NCBI GenBank assembly: GCA_051880615.1
Contig: JBJEOH010000019.1
Location: 1 to 64,000 of the forward strand
DNA: 64,000 nucleotides
Origin: UBA7067 sp051880615
GTDB taxonomy: Bacteria > Bacillota > Clostridia > Oscillospirales > Acutalibacteraceae
Direction: 5' to 3'
Shown here: positions 6,795 through 14,895 of the stretch, piece after piece
How positions within the stretch are numbered: the first letter of the stretch is position 1
Layout: every line of letters starts with the position of its first letter
The notes under the pieces: generated by a model
The model's input: the letters and a program-made list of their open reading frames with translations, nothing else
Told to the model about the DNA's origin: nothing
Database searches by the model: none
Program-made: the position numbers and the translations under genes

Positions 6795-7871
6795 TTACGG
6801 CTGAATTTCGGGAAAACCTATGCCGAATGCCGTACCTATTGTAATACACACCGAGCTTTTGTAATCACTGAAGTACAATGCCGCTGCCGTTGAATCGTGA
6901 ATAAGCCTTACGCTCACCTTTTTGCGGAGAATGCCCGAAAGCTCATTTTCAAGGTATTCGCTGTAATTATCGCACAGGCTCTTAAGCTTTGCGTAGCCGC
7001 CGCGTTCACCGTTTAAACAGCCGTCGCAAACATAGTTTGCAATGCTTATTATTATCTCATCGCCGATTTTCTCGCTGTGACCTACATAGTCTATAGTTTC
7101 GCATATGCAGCGTTTGAGGTACAAATCAAGCTTTCGTGCCTCCTCCAAGGCTGCGCTGTCGGATGATTTCATTGTCTGCATAAATTTTGACGGAAAGCTC
7201 TCAAGCATCTTTGCTTCAATTATCTCTCCCCCACGCTTTCTGACTACGCTTCGTTTGAGGTTTGTCTGCCCGAAATCAAAGATGATGAATGTTCCGTCCT
7301 TTTGCTCAATTTGCGACGCACCGCCCATTATGCCGACATAGCTTGCGTTGTCGAACAGCATAAAATCGTAAGGCTTTACGCCTGCCTTTTCAAATACCGA
7401 CAGGGCTTCAGCCTTAAGTATTGCGCCCAAAGCTCCGCTTGTAAGTCCTCCGACAAGTATAATACGCTCAACGCCGTTCCAGTATTCCCAACACTCATTG
7501 CTCCAGTCGCTGCGAGCAGTGCGGTTCTCACGCAGTCCCGTTTTTAGGGTAAGAAAAATCATTCCCAAGCGTCTGCCATACTTTTTCATCATAGCGATAG
7601 CGGCTTCATTGCCCTCACCGATTTTTCTGACAAACTCAAAAATAAGGCTGCGCTCTGAAAAGCTTTTAAGGTCAATTTCAAGTGCCTCGGCGTTTTGCTT
7701 AATATCCTCTGTAATTACTCCTGTGCTGAAAATATCAGCCACAGTCTTGCCCTCGATTGAGTCCTCAACACCGTAAAGCGGAAGCTTTGCAAGGGGAACT
7801 CGGTTTATTGAACAGGCAGAGTCAATGTACTGCCTGCCGCTGGGTGATATTTTTATAAAAGGATTTTTCAT
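6795..7871 (-). CDS. Hypothetical ASKHA-fold (ROK/kinase-like) protein
   Basis: This 358-residue protein is not assigned to a named family here. It has two ASKHA-like features: FIIFDFGQTNLKRSVV, which resembles the phosphate-1 strand of sugar kinases (DIGGT-K-AVV), and the C-terminal VCITIGTAFGIGFPE, which resembles an acidic/Gly phosphate-2 loop. IILVGGLTSGALGA could be the adenosine motif, though the order is unusual. The ATG at 7871 has GGTGG just upstream; codons further upstream in the frame lie in the promoter region. It is transcribed divergently from the radical SAM gene. A sugar-kinase-like or sensor role is possible but unproven. Confidence 0.75.
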   Translation of the reverse strand: MKNPFIKISPSGRQYIDSACSINRVPLAKLPLYGVEDSIEGKTVADIFSTGVITEDIKQNAEALEIDLKSFSERSLIFEFVRKIGEGNEAAIAMMKKYGRRLGMIFLTLKTGLRENRTARSDWSNECWEYWNGVERIILVGGLTSGALGAILKAEALSVFEKAGVKPYDFMLFDNASYVGIMGGASQIEQKDGTFIIFDFGQTNLKRSVVRKRGGEIIEAKMLESFPSKFMQTMKSSDSAALEEARKLDLYLKRCICETIDYVGHSEKIGDEIIISIANYVCDGCLNGERGGYAKLKSLCDNYSEYLENELSGILRKKVSVRLIHDSTAAALYFSDYKSSVCITIGTAFGIGFPEIQP

Positions 7872-7904
7872 ATTACCACCGTCATTTTGGTAGATTTTAT
7901 ATAA

Positions 7905-7933
7905 ATTATACAATGATTTTATGCGATTTTCAA
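7905..7933 (-). promoter_or_regulatory. SigA-type promoter of the ASKHA-like gene
   Basis: TTGAAA, 17-bp spacer, TATAAT on the minus strand. It is back to back with the plus-strand promoter at 7951-7979. Confidence 0.85.
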
Positions 7934-7950
7934 TAGGAATTATCACACAC

Positions 7951-7979
7951 TTGCAATCGCAGGGAATTTGTATTATATT
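7951..7979 (+). promoter_or_regulatory. SigA-type promoter of the radical SAM gene
   Basis: TTGCAA, 17-bp spacer, TATATT. The TTG start codon follows about 30 bases later. Confidence 0.7.
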
Positions 7980-8010
7980 TGTCTTGAGTTTTCAGATTGA
8001 GGTGTTTACT

Positions 8011-8895
8011 TTGGTAATAGAAAGGTGCGACCTGTGTCCGAGGGAATGCGGCGGCTATCGTGACGATAAGACAGGCAGCGGCTTCTGCGGCGCAAAGGCT
8101 GTTATGGAGGTTGCAAGAATTGCCCCGCATTACGGTGAAGAGCCGTGCATAAGCGGCGACAAGGGCAGCGGCGCTGTATTTTTCAGCCACTGCGCTATGA
8201 AATGCCTGTTCTGTCAGAATTTTGAGATTTCGCACCAAGGCTTCGGAAAGGAAATTTCAGCCGAACAGCTTGCCGAAAAATTCAAAGAGCTTGAAAAGCT
8301 GGGTGTGCATAACATAAACCTCGTAAACGGCACGCACTATATTCCTCAGATACGAGAAAGCCTGAAGCTCTACAAGCCGAAAATTCCCGTTATTTTCAAC
8401 TGCGGAGGCTACGAAAAGGCGGAAAGTCTTAAACTCCTTAACGGTCTTGTAGATGTTTATCTGCCTGATTTTAAATACGCCGATGATGAAATGGCACTTG
8501 AATATTCAGGAGCGAGAAATTACCGTGAAACCGCAATAAAGGCAATAGATGAGATGCTTGCACAGACAGGCGATTTGCGCTTTGACGAAAACGGTATGAT
8601 TTTAAGCGGCACGATAATCCGCCATCTTGTGCTGCCGTTTGGCACAAAAAACTCCATCGCGGTTCTCAATATTATAAAAGAACATTTCGGCGGCAAAGCC
8701 TTTGTGAGCCTTATGGCTCAGTACACACCCTTCGGCAATGCTTTAAACCATAAAAGGCTTAACAGGAAAATCACAAAAAGAGAATATCAGAAGGTGCTTG
8801 ATACTCTGTTTGATTTGGAGCTTGACGGCTACGCTCAGGAGCTTGAGTCGTCGGGAGAGGAATTTATCCCCTCGTTTGATTTGACAGGCATCTGA
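8011..8895 (+). CDS. Radical SAM protein, PflA-like (COG1313 group)
   Basis: The 294-residue protein carries the radical SAM cluster motif CxxxCxxC in HCAMKCLFCQN, preceded by a conserved N-terminal CDLCPRECGG segment with extra Cys residues. This arrangement is typical of the group annotated as pyruvate-formate-lyase-activating-like proteins, whose substrate is mostly unknown. FNCGGYE and the DVYLPDFKYAD segment fit SAM and substrate binding in the barrel. The TTG at 8011 is chosen because GAGGTG lies six bases upstream and the conserved sequence begins right after. Its last 61 bases overlap the end of convergent yqfD. Confidence 0.85.
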   Translation: MVIERCDLCPRECGGYRDDKTGSGFCGAKAVMEVARIAPHYGEEPCISGDKGSGAVFFSHCAMKCLFCQNFEISHQGFGKEISAEQLAEKFKELEKLGVHNINLVNGTHYIPQIRESLKLYKPKIPVIFNCGGYEKAESLKLLNGLVDVYLPDFKYADDEMALEYSGARNYRETAIKAIDEMLAQTGDLRFDENGMILSGTIIRHLVLPFGTKNSIAVLNIIKEHFGGKAFVSLMAQYTPFGNALNHKRLNRKITKREYQKVLDTLFDLELDGYAQELESSGEEFIPSFDLTGI

Positions 8896-10082
8896 TTATC
8901 ACCGTCAACTCCTATATAGCTTACTTCGCCTATGTCCTCAATGCAGGTATATTCCGCTGTGAGGATATAGGCGTTATTTTTTATCGTGTGTGAAAGCTTT
9001 CTGTCCTCTATTTGCACATTGAAGAGGTCAAAGGCTTCATAAAGCGCAAGCTGCGCCACACAAGCCTCGTCTGCCTGTTTTTCGCTTAAGGTTATATCCT
9101 GACTGATATATTCGGTGCAGTGTTCATTATACATTCCGACAGGCATCTGATTGTCAAAGGCAAAAAAGTTTAAATATTCACTGTGTCGTGCGTATTCGCC
9201 TGAGGGAATGTAGCCGAGACCAAGCGGAATTTTAAGTCCGACAAGCTCCAGCATACTGCGGCTTACCGTTTTGCCGCTCGGCAGGCTTTGCGTGTATTTC
9301 AGCGGCTGTGTGACTGTTTTCGTAATTGTTGTTCTGGCGTATACATTTGCAATGGAGGGCTTTAAAAAGTCGCCGCCGTTTTCGGTGCTTACAACTCCGC
9401 TTACAAGCAAATCGCCTTTTGTCACAGCGTCACCGAGCTTTGCAACGCTGCTGCCGCTTTTTACATCCATTTTTACTATCTGCCCGTCCTTTTTCGCCTT
9501 GATGTTACAGGGCTTTCTCTCCTCCCCCTTTGTATCATCGGGCAGGTATTTTTCGCTGATGCTTACTTTTGCGTACGCTCCCGTAATATTTACCGACATC
9601 CAACCGAACGAGCCGAGGTCGAGCATTGTATCGCGCTCAATGCTGTCGGGCGACAAACTGCCCTTCCACGCACCGCTGTAAAGTCCCTGCTTTTCAAGCG
9701 CCTGACGGATTTTATATTCGCTGACCTTTGGGGTCGGGCTTACCTCTACCACCCAGACAAAAGAAGAAAGCAGCTGACATATTATAAGAAATAAGGCGCA
9801 GCCGGGAATAAGACCCCAGCGCTTTATATTGTTTCTGAACAAAAACGGCACTCCGCCGCACTTTACTGCCTCAATATCAACACCGCAGCGCACACCGAGC
9901 TTTTCAAAGCTTTCAAAGTGCGATTTCGGAACTCTGCCCGTCAACACACCCTCACAGCCCTTTGTATCATACACATTGATACCGCGTCTTATTGAGAGAT
10001 TGATAAGGCGTTCGGGAAAGCTGCCCGTTGCCCTGAATTCAACATACCCTCTTATAAATCGTGTTATGCTCAGAATATTCAT
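8835..10082 (-). CDS. yqfD: Sporulation protein YqfD
   Basis: YqfD is a membrane-anchored protein made in the mother cell during sporulation. This copy has 415 residues. The N-terminal domain (about 1-90) has the MNILSITRFIRGYVEF start typical of the family. A single transmembrane helix (about 93-112, GCALFLIICQLLSSFVWVV) follows, then a long extracytoplasmic region including a pattern like a beta-barrel adaptor domain (AKKDGQIVKMDVKSGSSVAKLGDAV). It follows yqfC in one operon, with a 7-base gap. The C-terminus ends in a Ser/Asp tail that overlaps the 3' end of the radical SAM gene on the other strand. Confidence 0.9.
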   Translation of the reverse strand: MNILSITRFIRGYVEFRATGSFPERLINLSIRRGINVYDTKGCEGVLTGRVPKSHFESFEKLGVRCGVDIEAVKCGGVPFLFRNNIKRWGLIPGCALFLIICQLLSSFVWVVEVSPTPKVSEYKIRQALEKQGLYSGAWKGSLSPDSIERDTMLDLGSFGWMSVNITGAYAKVSISEKYLPDDTKGEERKPCNIKAKKDGQIVKMDVKSGSSVAKLGDAVTKGDLLVSGVVSTENGGDFLKPSIANVYARTTITKTVTQPLKYTQSLPSGKTVSRSMLELVGLKIPLGLGYIPSGEYARHSEYLNFFAFDNQMPVGMYNEHCTEYISQDITLSEKQADEACVAQLALYEAFDLFNVQIEDRKLSHTIKNNAYILTAEYTCIEDIGEVSYIGVDGDNQMPVKSNEGINSSPDDSSS

Positions 10083-10089
10083 ACTGCAC

Positions 10090-10365
10090 CTAACCCTCGT
10101 ATTCTATCGTCTTTATTACGCCCGATATTACAACGCTGCCGGGCGACAGGCATTTTATGCTTAAACCCCTGCCCTTTATCGAAATCGCCGCACAGCCTAC
10201 GCTCACGCGAATAATCGTGCTGTCATACTCCAAAATTCCCTTACACCCCTCGACAGTGACCTCTGTGTTGCCATGCATTTCAAGATATACAGATGATAGC
10301 TTTAATTTTTCAACACCTGAAAAAAGGCTGCTTTTTATAAAGCCGCCCTGCTGCTTTTCAGCCAT
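10090..10365 (-). CDS. yqfC: Sporulation protein YqfC (YabP/YqfC family)
   Basis: A 91-residue beta-rich protein of the YabP/YqfC family, required in sporulating Firmicutes and normally encoded just before yqfD, as here. Family-like segments are EMHGNTEVTVEGCKGILEY and a Gly-rich strand pattern in the second half. AGGGTGTGAG precedes the ATG. It diverges from ylbJ, giving a compact three-gene sporulation island. Its presence is good evidence that the host forms spores or recently did. Confidence 0.9.
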   Translation of the reverse strand: MAEKQQGGFIKSSLFSGVEKLKLSSVYLEMHGNTEVTVEGCKGILEYDSTIIRVSVGCAAISIKGRGLSIKCLSPGSVVISGVIKTIEYEG

Positions 10366-10378
10366 AATCTCACACCCT

Positions 10379-10408
10379 GCATAAATACTGCGGCATTTTT
10401 CATATAAT
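10379..10408 (+). promoter_or_regulatory. Possible SigE-type promoter of ylbJ
   Basis: GCATAAAT, 14-bp spacer, CATATAAT. The mother-cell sigma-E consensus is approximately an ATA-rich -35 box, 13-15 bp, CATACAAT, so only one base of the -10 differs. In Bacillus subtilis ylbJ is a sigma-E gene. The call is tentative. Confidence 0.4.
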
Positions 10409-10448
10409 CAACTGCCGTGTTTAAAAATATGCCCGGGTGGTGATACTT

Positions 10449-11513
10449 ATGACAGAGCAGGCGTTAATCGGCATTTACTGCTGCGCTCAGACGCTTATAC
10501 CGTCGCTGTTTCCGTTTATGGTACTGTCGGAATTTTTAAGCGAGTACGGAATTTTTGACAGAATAGCCTTTATCTTTTCCCCTATTTGCACAAAGATACT
10601 CAAGCTGCCGAGCGTTGCAGGCGGTGCAGTGATAATTAGTATGGTCGGCGGCTTTCCGGTTGGTGCGGCGTGCTGTGCAAGGCTGTATTCAAGAGGTAGT
10701 CTTACACCGGTGCAGGCAAGCAGAATGCTGCGCTTTGCGGTTGGCGCAGGCCCTGCGTTTGTCATATTCGCAGTCGGGCAGAATATGCTAAAAAGCGTGA
10801 GCGTCGGGATAATCCTTTACGCTTCGCAGGTGCTTTCACAGCTTACAATAGCGGTATTTTCGGGCATATTTGCAAAAGATACAGTAGAAAAAAAGAGCGG
10901 CACAAAAGCAGGCAGGCAAAAATTTTCCGACGCACTTATAAATTCCTGCTTTAAGTCGAGTGAGAGTATGATAAAGCTGTGCGCTATGGTTGTTTTATTC
11001 TCGGCGATTATGGGAGTTTTATCGGACACCCATATTATAGAGCTTGTACAGCGTCTGCTGAACTTTCTGTTTATTCCAAAGCCGATTGCCGACAGCCTTC
11101 TGTACGCCTTGACAGAGGTCACCGCAGGATGCCTTAATGCAACACAAAATGGTGCGCCGCTTGAATTTGTCGCCTTTGCTATTGGATTCGGCGGCTTATC
11201 GGTTCATTTGCAGATTTTTTCACTGCTCACCGAGCTTGACTTTTCAAAGCTTGATTTTATGCTTCACAGGCTGTTGTGCGGTGCGCTGTGCGCCGCTTAC
11301 ACCTTTGTTATGACCCTGTTTTTACCCGATACGGCGGTGCATACAGTGTCGCTTTCAACACCGTCGCAGGTGATATTTTCATCAAGCACAATAGCAGGCA
11401 GCGCCGCGCTGATAGTGTGCTGTATCATATTTATAATATCGGTTAAAAGCAAGGGAAAGAATAACACCATAGCAAAAATTTCATATAATATCAGAAGAAG
11501 CAAAGCAAAATAA
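10449..11513 (+). CDS. ylbJ: Sporulation integral membrane protein YlbJ
   Basis: A polytopic membrane protein of 354 residues with about eight hydrophobic segments and the nucleoside-recognition (Gate) domain pattern: GGFPVGAACCARLYSRG and the related second half FAIGFGGLSVHLQIFS. YlbJ homologues are needed for normal spore formation in Bacillus. The ATG at 10449 is preferred because GGTGGTG lies six bases upstream; two GTG codons earlier in frame overlap that site. It is divergent from yqfC-yqfD, and asnB follows 15 bases after its stop codon, possibly in the same transcript. Confidence 0.9.
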   Translation: MTEQALIGIYCCAQTLIPSLFPFMVLSEFLSEYGIFDRIAFIFSPICTKILKLPSVAGGAVIISMVGGFPVGAACCARLYSRGSLTPVQASRMLRFAVGAGPAFVIFAVGQNMLKSVSVGIILYASQVLSQLTIAVFSGIFAKDTVEKKSGTKAGRQKFSDALINSCFKSSESMIKLCAMVVLFSAIMGVLSDTHIIELVQRLLNFLFIPKPIADSLLYALTEVTAGCLNATQNGAPLEFVAFAIGFGGLSVHLQIFSLLTELDFSKLDFMLHRLLCGALCAAYTFVMTLFLPDTAVHTVSLSTPSQVIFSSSTIAGSAALIVCCIIFIISVKSKGKNNTIAKISYNIRRSKAK

Positions 11514-11528
11514 TTACGGGGTGATTTT

Positions 11529-13373
11529 ATGTGCGGAATAGCCGGTTGGCTTGATAAATACGAGGATTTATGCGAAAAGCAAGATATAATTGAGAGTATG
11601 ACCGATTCTCTTGCAGCAAGAGGACCTGATGACAGAGGCGTGTTTTTCTCCTCTGCGCGTGATGTTTGCCTTATGCACCGCCGTCTTGCGGTTATTGACC
11701 CTGAAAATGGACAGCAGCCGATGACCCGCAGCTTTGGCGGATATAATTATACTATCGCCTACAACGGCGAGCTTTACAATGCACCTGAGCTGAGAGCAGA
11801 GCTTGAAGCGCTCGGCTGTCGCTTTGAAACAAGGTGTGACACCGAGGTTTTGCTTCACAGCTATATCTATTTCGGTGAGGACTGCGTGAACAAGCTGAAC
11901 GGTATTTTCGCATTTGCAGTATGGGACGAGAAAAAGAAAATGCTCTTTGCCGCGCGTGACAGAGTAGGCGTTAAGCCGTTTTTCTTTTTTGAGTATGAGC
12001 ATGGTCTTATCTTCGCCTCCGAAATCAAGGCGATGCTCAAAAACCCGATGGTAAAGCCGATTGTTGACAAGGAAGGTCTTTACGACATATTCTTCTTAGG
12101 GCCTGCAAGGTCGCCCGGCTTCGGCATTTTCAAGAATGTTAAGGAGCTTTTGCCGGGCGAATGTATGAGCTATAAAAACAATATATTAAAGCGCAAAAGA
12201 TACTTTACGCTTAAAGCAGCACCTCACACCGACAGCCGAGAACAGACTATTGAAAAATGCCGTGAGCTTCTGTTTGACTCAATAAACCGCCAGCTTGTGT
12301 CCGATGTGCCGCTTTGCTGCTTTTTATCGGGAGGACTTGATTCGAGCATAATTTGCCGCACTGCGTCTGAGTACTACAAAAAGAACGGCAAAGGCAGGCT
12401 TGACACCTACTCGGTTGACTACAAGGACAATGAAAAATATTTCAAAAAAAGCCTGTTCCAGCCGAACAAAGACTCGGACTATATCGGGCTTATGAGCGAT
12501 TACATCGACAGCCGACACCACAATGTTGTGCTGTCTAACAAGGATTTGTACGATGCGCTGTTCGATTCGGTAAAATCGCGCGATTTAATGCCGATGGCTG
12601 ATGTTGATTCGTCACTGCTGCTGTTTTGCCGCGAGGTCAAACGGGATTTCACCGTTGCGCTGTCGGGTGAGTGTGCCGATGAGCTTTTCGGCGGCTACCC
12701 GTGGTATCATAACGAGGAAATACTGTTCAGGCAGAGCTTTCCCTGGAGCAACGACAGCCGCATAAGGCGCAGTATACTCAAAAAGGGAGCACTCACTGGC
12801 GGCGAGGATTATGCCGCACAGAAATATCTCGACACCGTAAAGAGCACCGATAAGCTGAAAAGCGATTCAGTGCGCGACGCAAGAATGAGAGAAATGTTCG
12901 CGCTGAATTATTACTGGTTTATGCAGTGCCTGCTTGAGCGCAAGGACAGAGCTTCGATGTACAGCGGCCTTGAGGTGAGAGTGCCGTTCTGCGATTACAG
13001 AATAGTTGAGTACGCCTATAATATGCCGTGGGAGCTTAAGGCGCTTGACGGGCGAGAAAAGGGCATTTTGCGAACAGCGTTTGACGGTTTGATGCCCGAT
13101 GAAATTGTATGGCGCAAAAAAAGCCCTTACCCGAAAACTCATAACCCGATTTATATGGAGCTTGTCAGCAAGGGCGTGATTGATGTCTTGTCTAAAAAGG
13201 ACAGCGCTGTTTCTCAGCTTATTGATACAGACGGAGTTAAGGATATCATAGAGCACCCCGACAATATCAGCTCGCCGTGGTACGGTCAGCTGATGCGTGC
13301 GCCGCAGATTCTTGCGTATATTATTGAGCTTGACTTCTGGGCAAGGGAATACGGCGTTGAGTTTGAGATTTAA
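11529..13373 (+). CDS. asnB: Asparagine synthase (glutamine-hydrolysing)
   Basis: AsnB makes asparagine from aspartate, glutamine and ATP. The protein has 614 residues. Met-Cys-Gly-Ile-Ala-Gly at the start gives the N-terminal catalytic Cys of the class II glutamine amidotransferase domain (about 1-210), with RGPDDRG and YNGELYN as further signatures. The synthetase domain holds the ATP pyrophosphatase loop LSGGLDSS and the later SGECADELFGGY. GGGGTG is just upstream of the ATG. The gene follows ylbJ by 15 bases and ends at a strong terminator. Confidence 0.95.
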   Translation: MCGIAGWLDKYEDLCEKQDIIESMTDSLAARGPDDRGVFFSSARDVCLMHRRLAVIDPENGQQPMTRSFGGYNYTIAYNGELYNAPELRAELEALGCRFETRCDTEVLLHSYIYFGEDCVNKLNGIFAFAVWDEKKKMLFAARDRVGVKPFFFFEYEHGLIFASEIKAMLKNPMVKPIVDKEGLYDIFFLGPARSPGFGIFKNVKELLPGECMSYKNNILKRKRYFTLKAAPHTDSREQTIEKCRELLFDSINRQLVSDVPLCCFLSGGLDSSIICRTASEYYKKNGKGRLDTYSVDYKDNEKYFKKSLFQPNKDSDYIGLMSDYIDSRHHNVVLSNKDLYDALFDSVKSRDLMPMADVDSSLLLFCREVKRDFTVALSGECADELFGGYPWYHNEEILFRQSFPWSNDSRIRRSILKKGALTGGEDYAAQKYLDTVKSTDKLKSDSVRDARMREMFALNYYWFMQCLLERKDRASMYSGLEVRVPFCDYRIVEYAYNMPWELKALDGREKGILRTAFDGLMPDEIVWRKKSPYPKTHNPIYMELVSKGVIDVLSKKDSAVSQLIDTDGVKDIIEHPDNISSPWYGQLMRAPQILAYIIELDFWAREYGVEFEI

Positions 13374-13390
13374 AAAGGGTAAACAAAAAA

Positions 13391-13418
13391 CAGGCGGGCA
13401 TAAGCCCGCCTGTTTTTT
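13391..13418 (+). terminator. Terminator of asnB
   Basis: CAGGCGGGC-ataa-GCCCGCCTG followed by TTTTTT, 17 bases after the asnB stop codon. Confidence 0.95.
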
Positions 13419-13489
13419 GGATTGCAATGGAAGCAATACAAGGAAGTGAAAAATGAAAAATAAAACTAAGTATCAAAATCAGGATTATA

Positions 13490-14578
13490 TCAATACTTTA
13501 CAGGATTAGCGGTGAGATACTTTTTAACCATCAACGCTACCTTGAACACAATAGCGTCCTCAAACTCACGCAAGTCAAGACCTGTAAGCTTTTTGATTTT
13601 TTCAAGTCTGTAAACGAGAGTGTTTCTGTGAACAAACAGCTTTCTCGATGTTTCAGACACATTAAGGTTATATTCAAAGAAACGCTGGATTGTAAACAGA
13701 GTTTCCTGGTCAAGGGCTTCGATTGAGCCTTTTTTAAACACTTCTTTCAAAAATGCCTCACACAGGGTTGTCGGAAGCTGATAGATAAGTCTTGCAATAC
13801 CGAGGTTGTCATAGCAGACAATAGTCTTTTCGGTATCAAACACCTTACCAACCTCAAGAGCAACTTGTGCCTCCTTGAATGAGTGTGCAAGATCCTTAAT
13901 GCCGGTAACGGTTGTACCGATACCGATAACGCAGTGGGTATAGAACTCACTTGACAATGTATCAACAATCGAACCTGCAAGCTTCTCAAGATCCTTTGAG
14001 TCAATGCCTGAACGGATTTCCTTAACGAGAGCAATATCAGTTTCGTTGATATTGATAACAAAATCCTTTGTCTTGTCAGGGAAAAGGTTCTGCACAACAT
14101 CGTACACCGAAATATCGGTCTTGGTTGTTATTTTTATGAGCATACAAACTCTTGTAACATCATTGTTAAAATGCAACTCTCTTGCCTTGAGATAAATATC
14201 TCCCGGCAGTATATTGTCAAGAATAACATTTTTAATGAAGTTTCCTCTGTCATATCTCTCGTCATAATACTGCTTGATACTGCTGAGTGAAACAGCAAGC
14301 ACCTGCGCATATTTTTGAGAGAATTCATCATTGCCGGCTACAAACACCGCGTACTCCGGTCTGGAAACGTTGTTACCGAAAGATTTAAAGGTTTGTCCGT
14401 TAATAACAAATGGAGCTACCGATGAGAGTATATCGGGAGTGATACTGTCAATAACCTCTCCGACCCTGCCAAGCTCACTGCAAGCAATTACTACCGATGT
14501 TTCATCAACAACACCGATAGTTCTGTCAATGGCATCTCCCATTTGATGAATAACACCTTGGAATAATCTGTTCGACAT
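13490..14578 (-). CDS. CdaR/PucR-type transcriptional regulator
   Basis: A 362-residue regulator. The N-terminal third (about 1-130) resembles the putative sugar-diacid recognition domain of CdaR proteins (QMGDAIDRTIGVVDETSVVIACS). The C-terminus (about 300-362) is a PucR-type helix-turn-helix: FFEYNLNVSETSRKLFVHRN followed by TLVYRLEKIKKLTGLDLR. The effector is unknown. ATG at 14578 is preceded by GAGGGG. The gene is adjacent to, but about 320 bases downstream of, the sugar-ABC ATPase gene on the same strand, which suggests a carbohydrate-related role. A palindrome overlaps its likely -10 region. Confidence 0.85.
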   Translation of the reverse strand: MSNRLFQGVIHQMGDAIDRTIGVVDETSVVIACSELGRVGEVIDSITPDILSSVAPFVINGQTFKSFGNNVSRPEYAVFVAGNDEFSQKYAQVLAVSLSSIKQYYDERYDRGNFIKNVILDNILPGDIYLKARELHFNNDVTRVCMLIKITTKTDISVYDVVQNLFPDKTKDFVININETDIALVKEIRSGIDSKDLEKLAGSIVDTLSSEFYTHCVIGIGTTVTGIKDLAHSFKEAQVALEVGKVFDTEKTIVCYDNLGIARLIYQLPTTLCEAFLKEVFKKGSIEALDQETLFTIQRFFEYNLNVSETSRKLFVHRNTLVYRLEKIKKLTGLDLREFEDAIVFKVALMVKKYLTANPVKY

Positions 14579-14630
14579 TTTGTGACCCCTCAATTCTGAA
14601 ATGAAATAGTAAATTCACATAAAAAATTTT

Positions 14631-14649
14631 TCTGCAAATTATATGCAGA
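14631..14649 (-). promoter_or_regulatory. Palindrome over a possible -10 box of the CdaR-like gene
   Basis: TCTGCA-aattata-TGCAGA, an inverted repeat whose centre includes TATAAT on the minus strand. A TTGATA lies 19 bases upstream, a long spacer. The location suits an operator for autoregulation. The rest of 14594-14827 is AT-rich and shows no gene. Confidence 0.4.
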
Positions 14650-14827
14650 TATTCTTATCTTTTATCAATATACATTTTACACAAATTTTAGCCAAAATGC
14701 AAGCTTTTAATAAATAAAAATTTTTTATTTTCGTGAAATTCTTTTAAAAGTATAAAAAAGTTATTAAAACAGTCAAAGATAATAATGAATTTCGCAGAAT
14801 TTATTGATTTGTGCAAAATGCACACGC

Positions 14828-14860
14828 AAAACCCCTGCCGAAAACTCGGCAGGGGTTTAT
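14828..14860 (-). terminator. Terminator after the sugar-ABC ATPase gene
   Basis: AAACCCCTGCCGA / TCGGCAGGGGTTT with a 4-base loop; on the minus strand TTTT follows. It lies 38 bases beyond the stop codon at 14896. Confidence 0.85.
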
Positions 14861-14895
14861 TAAAGAAAAGAAATTATGAAAAAGTAGAGGTATTA

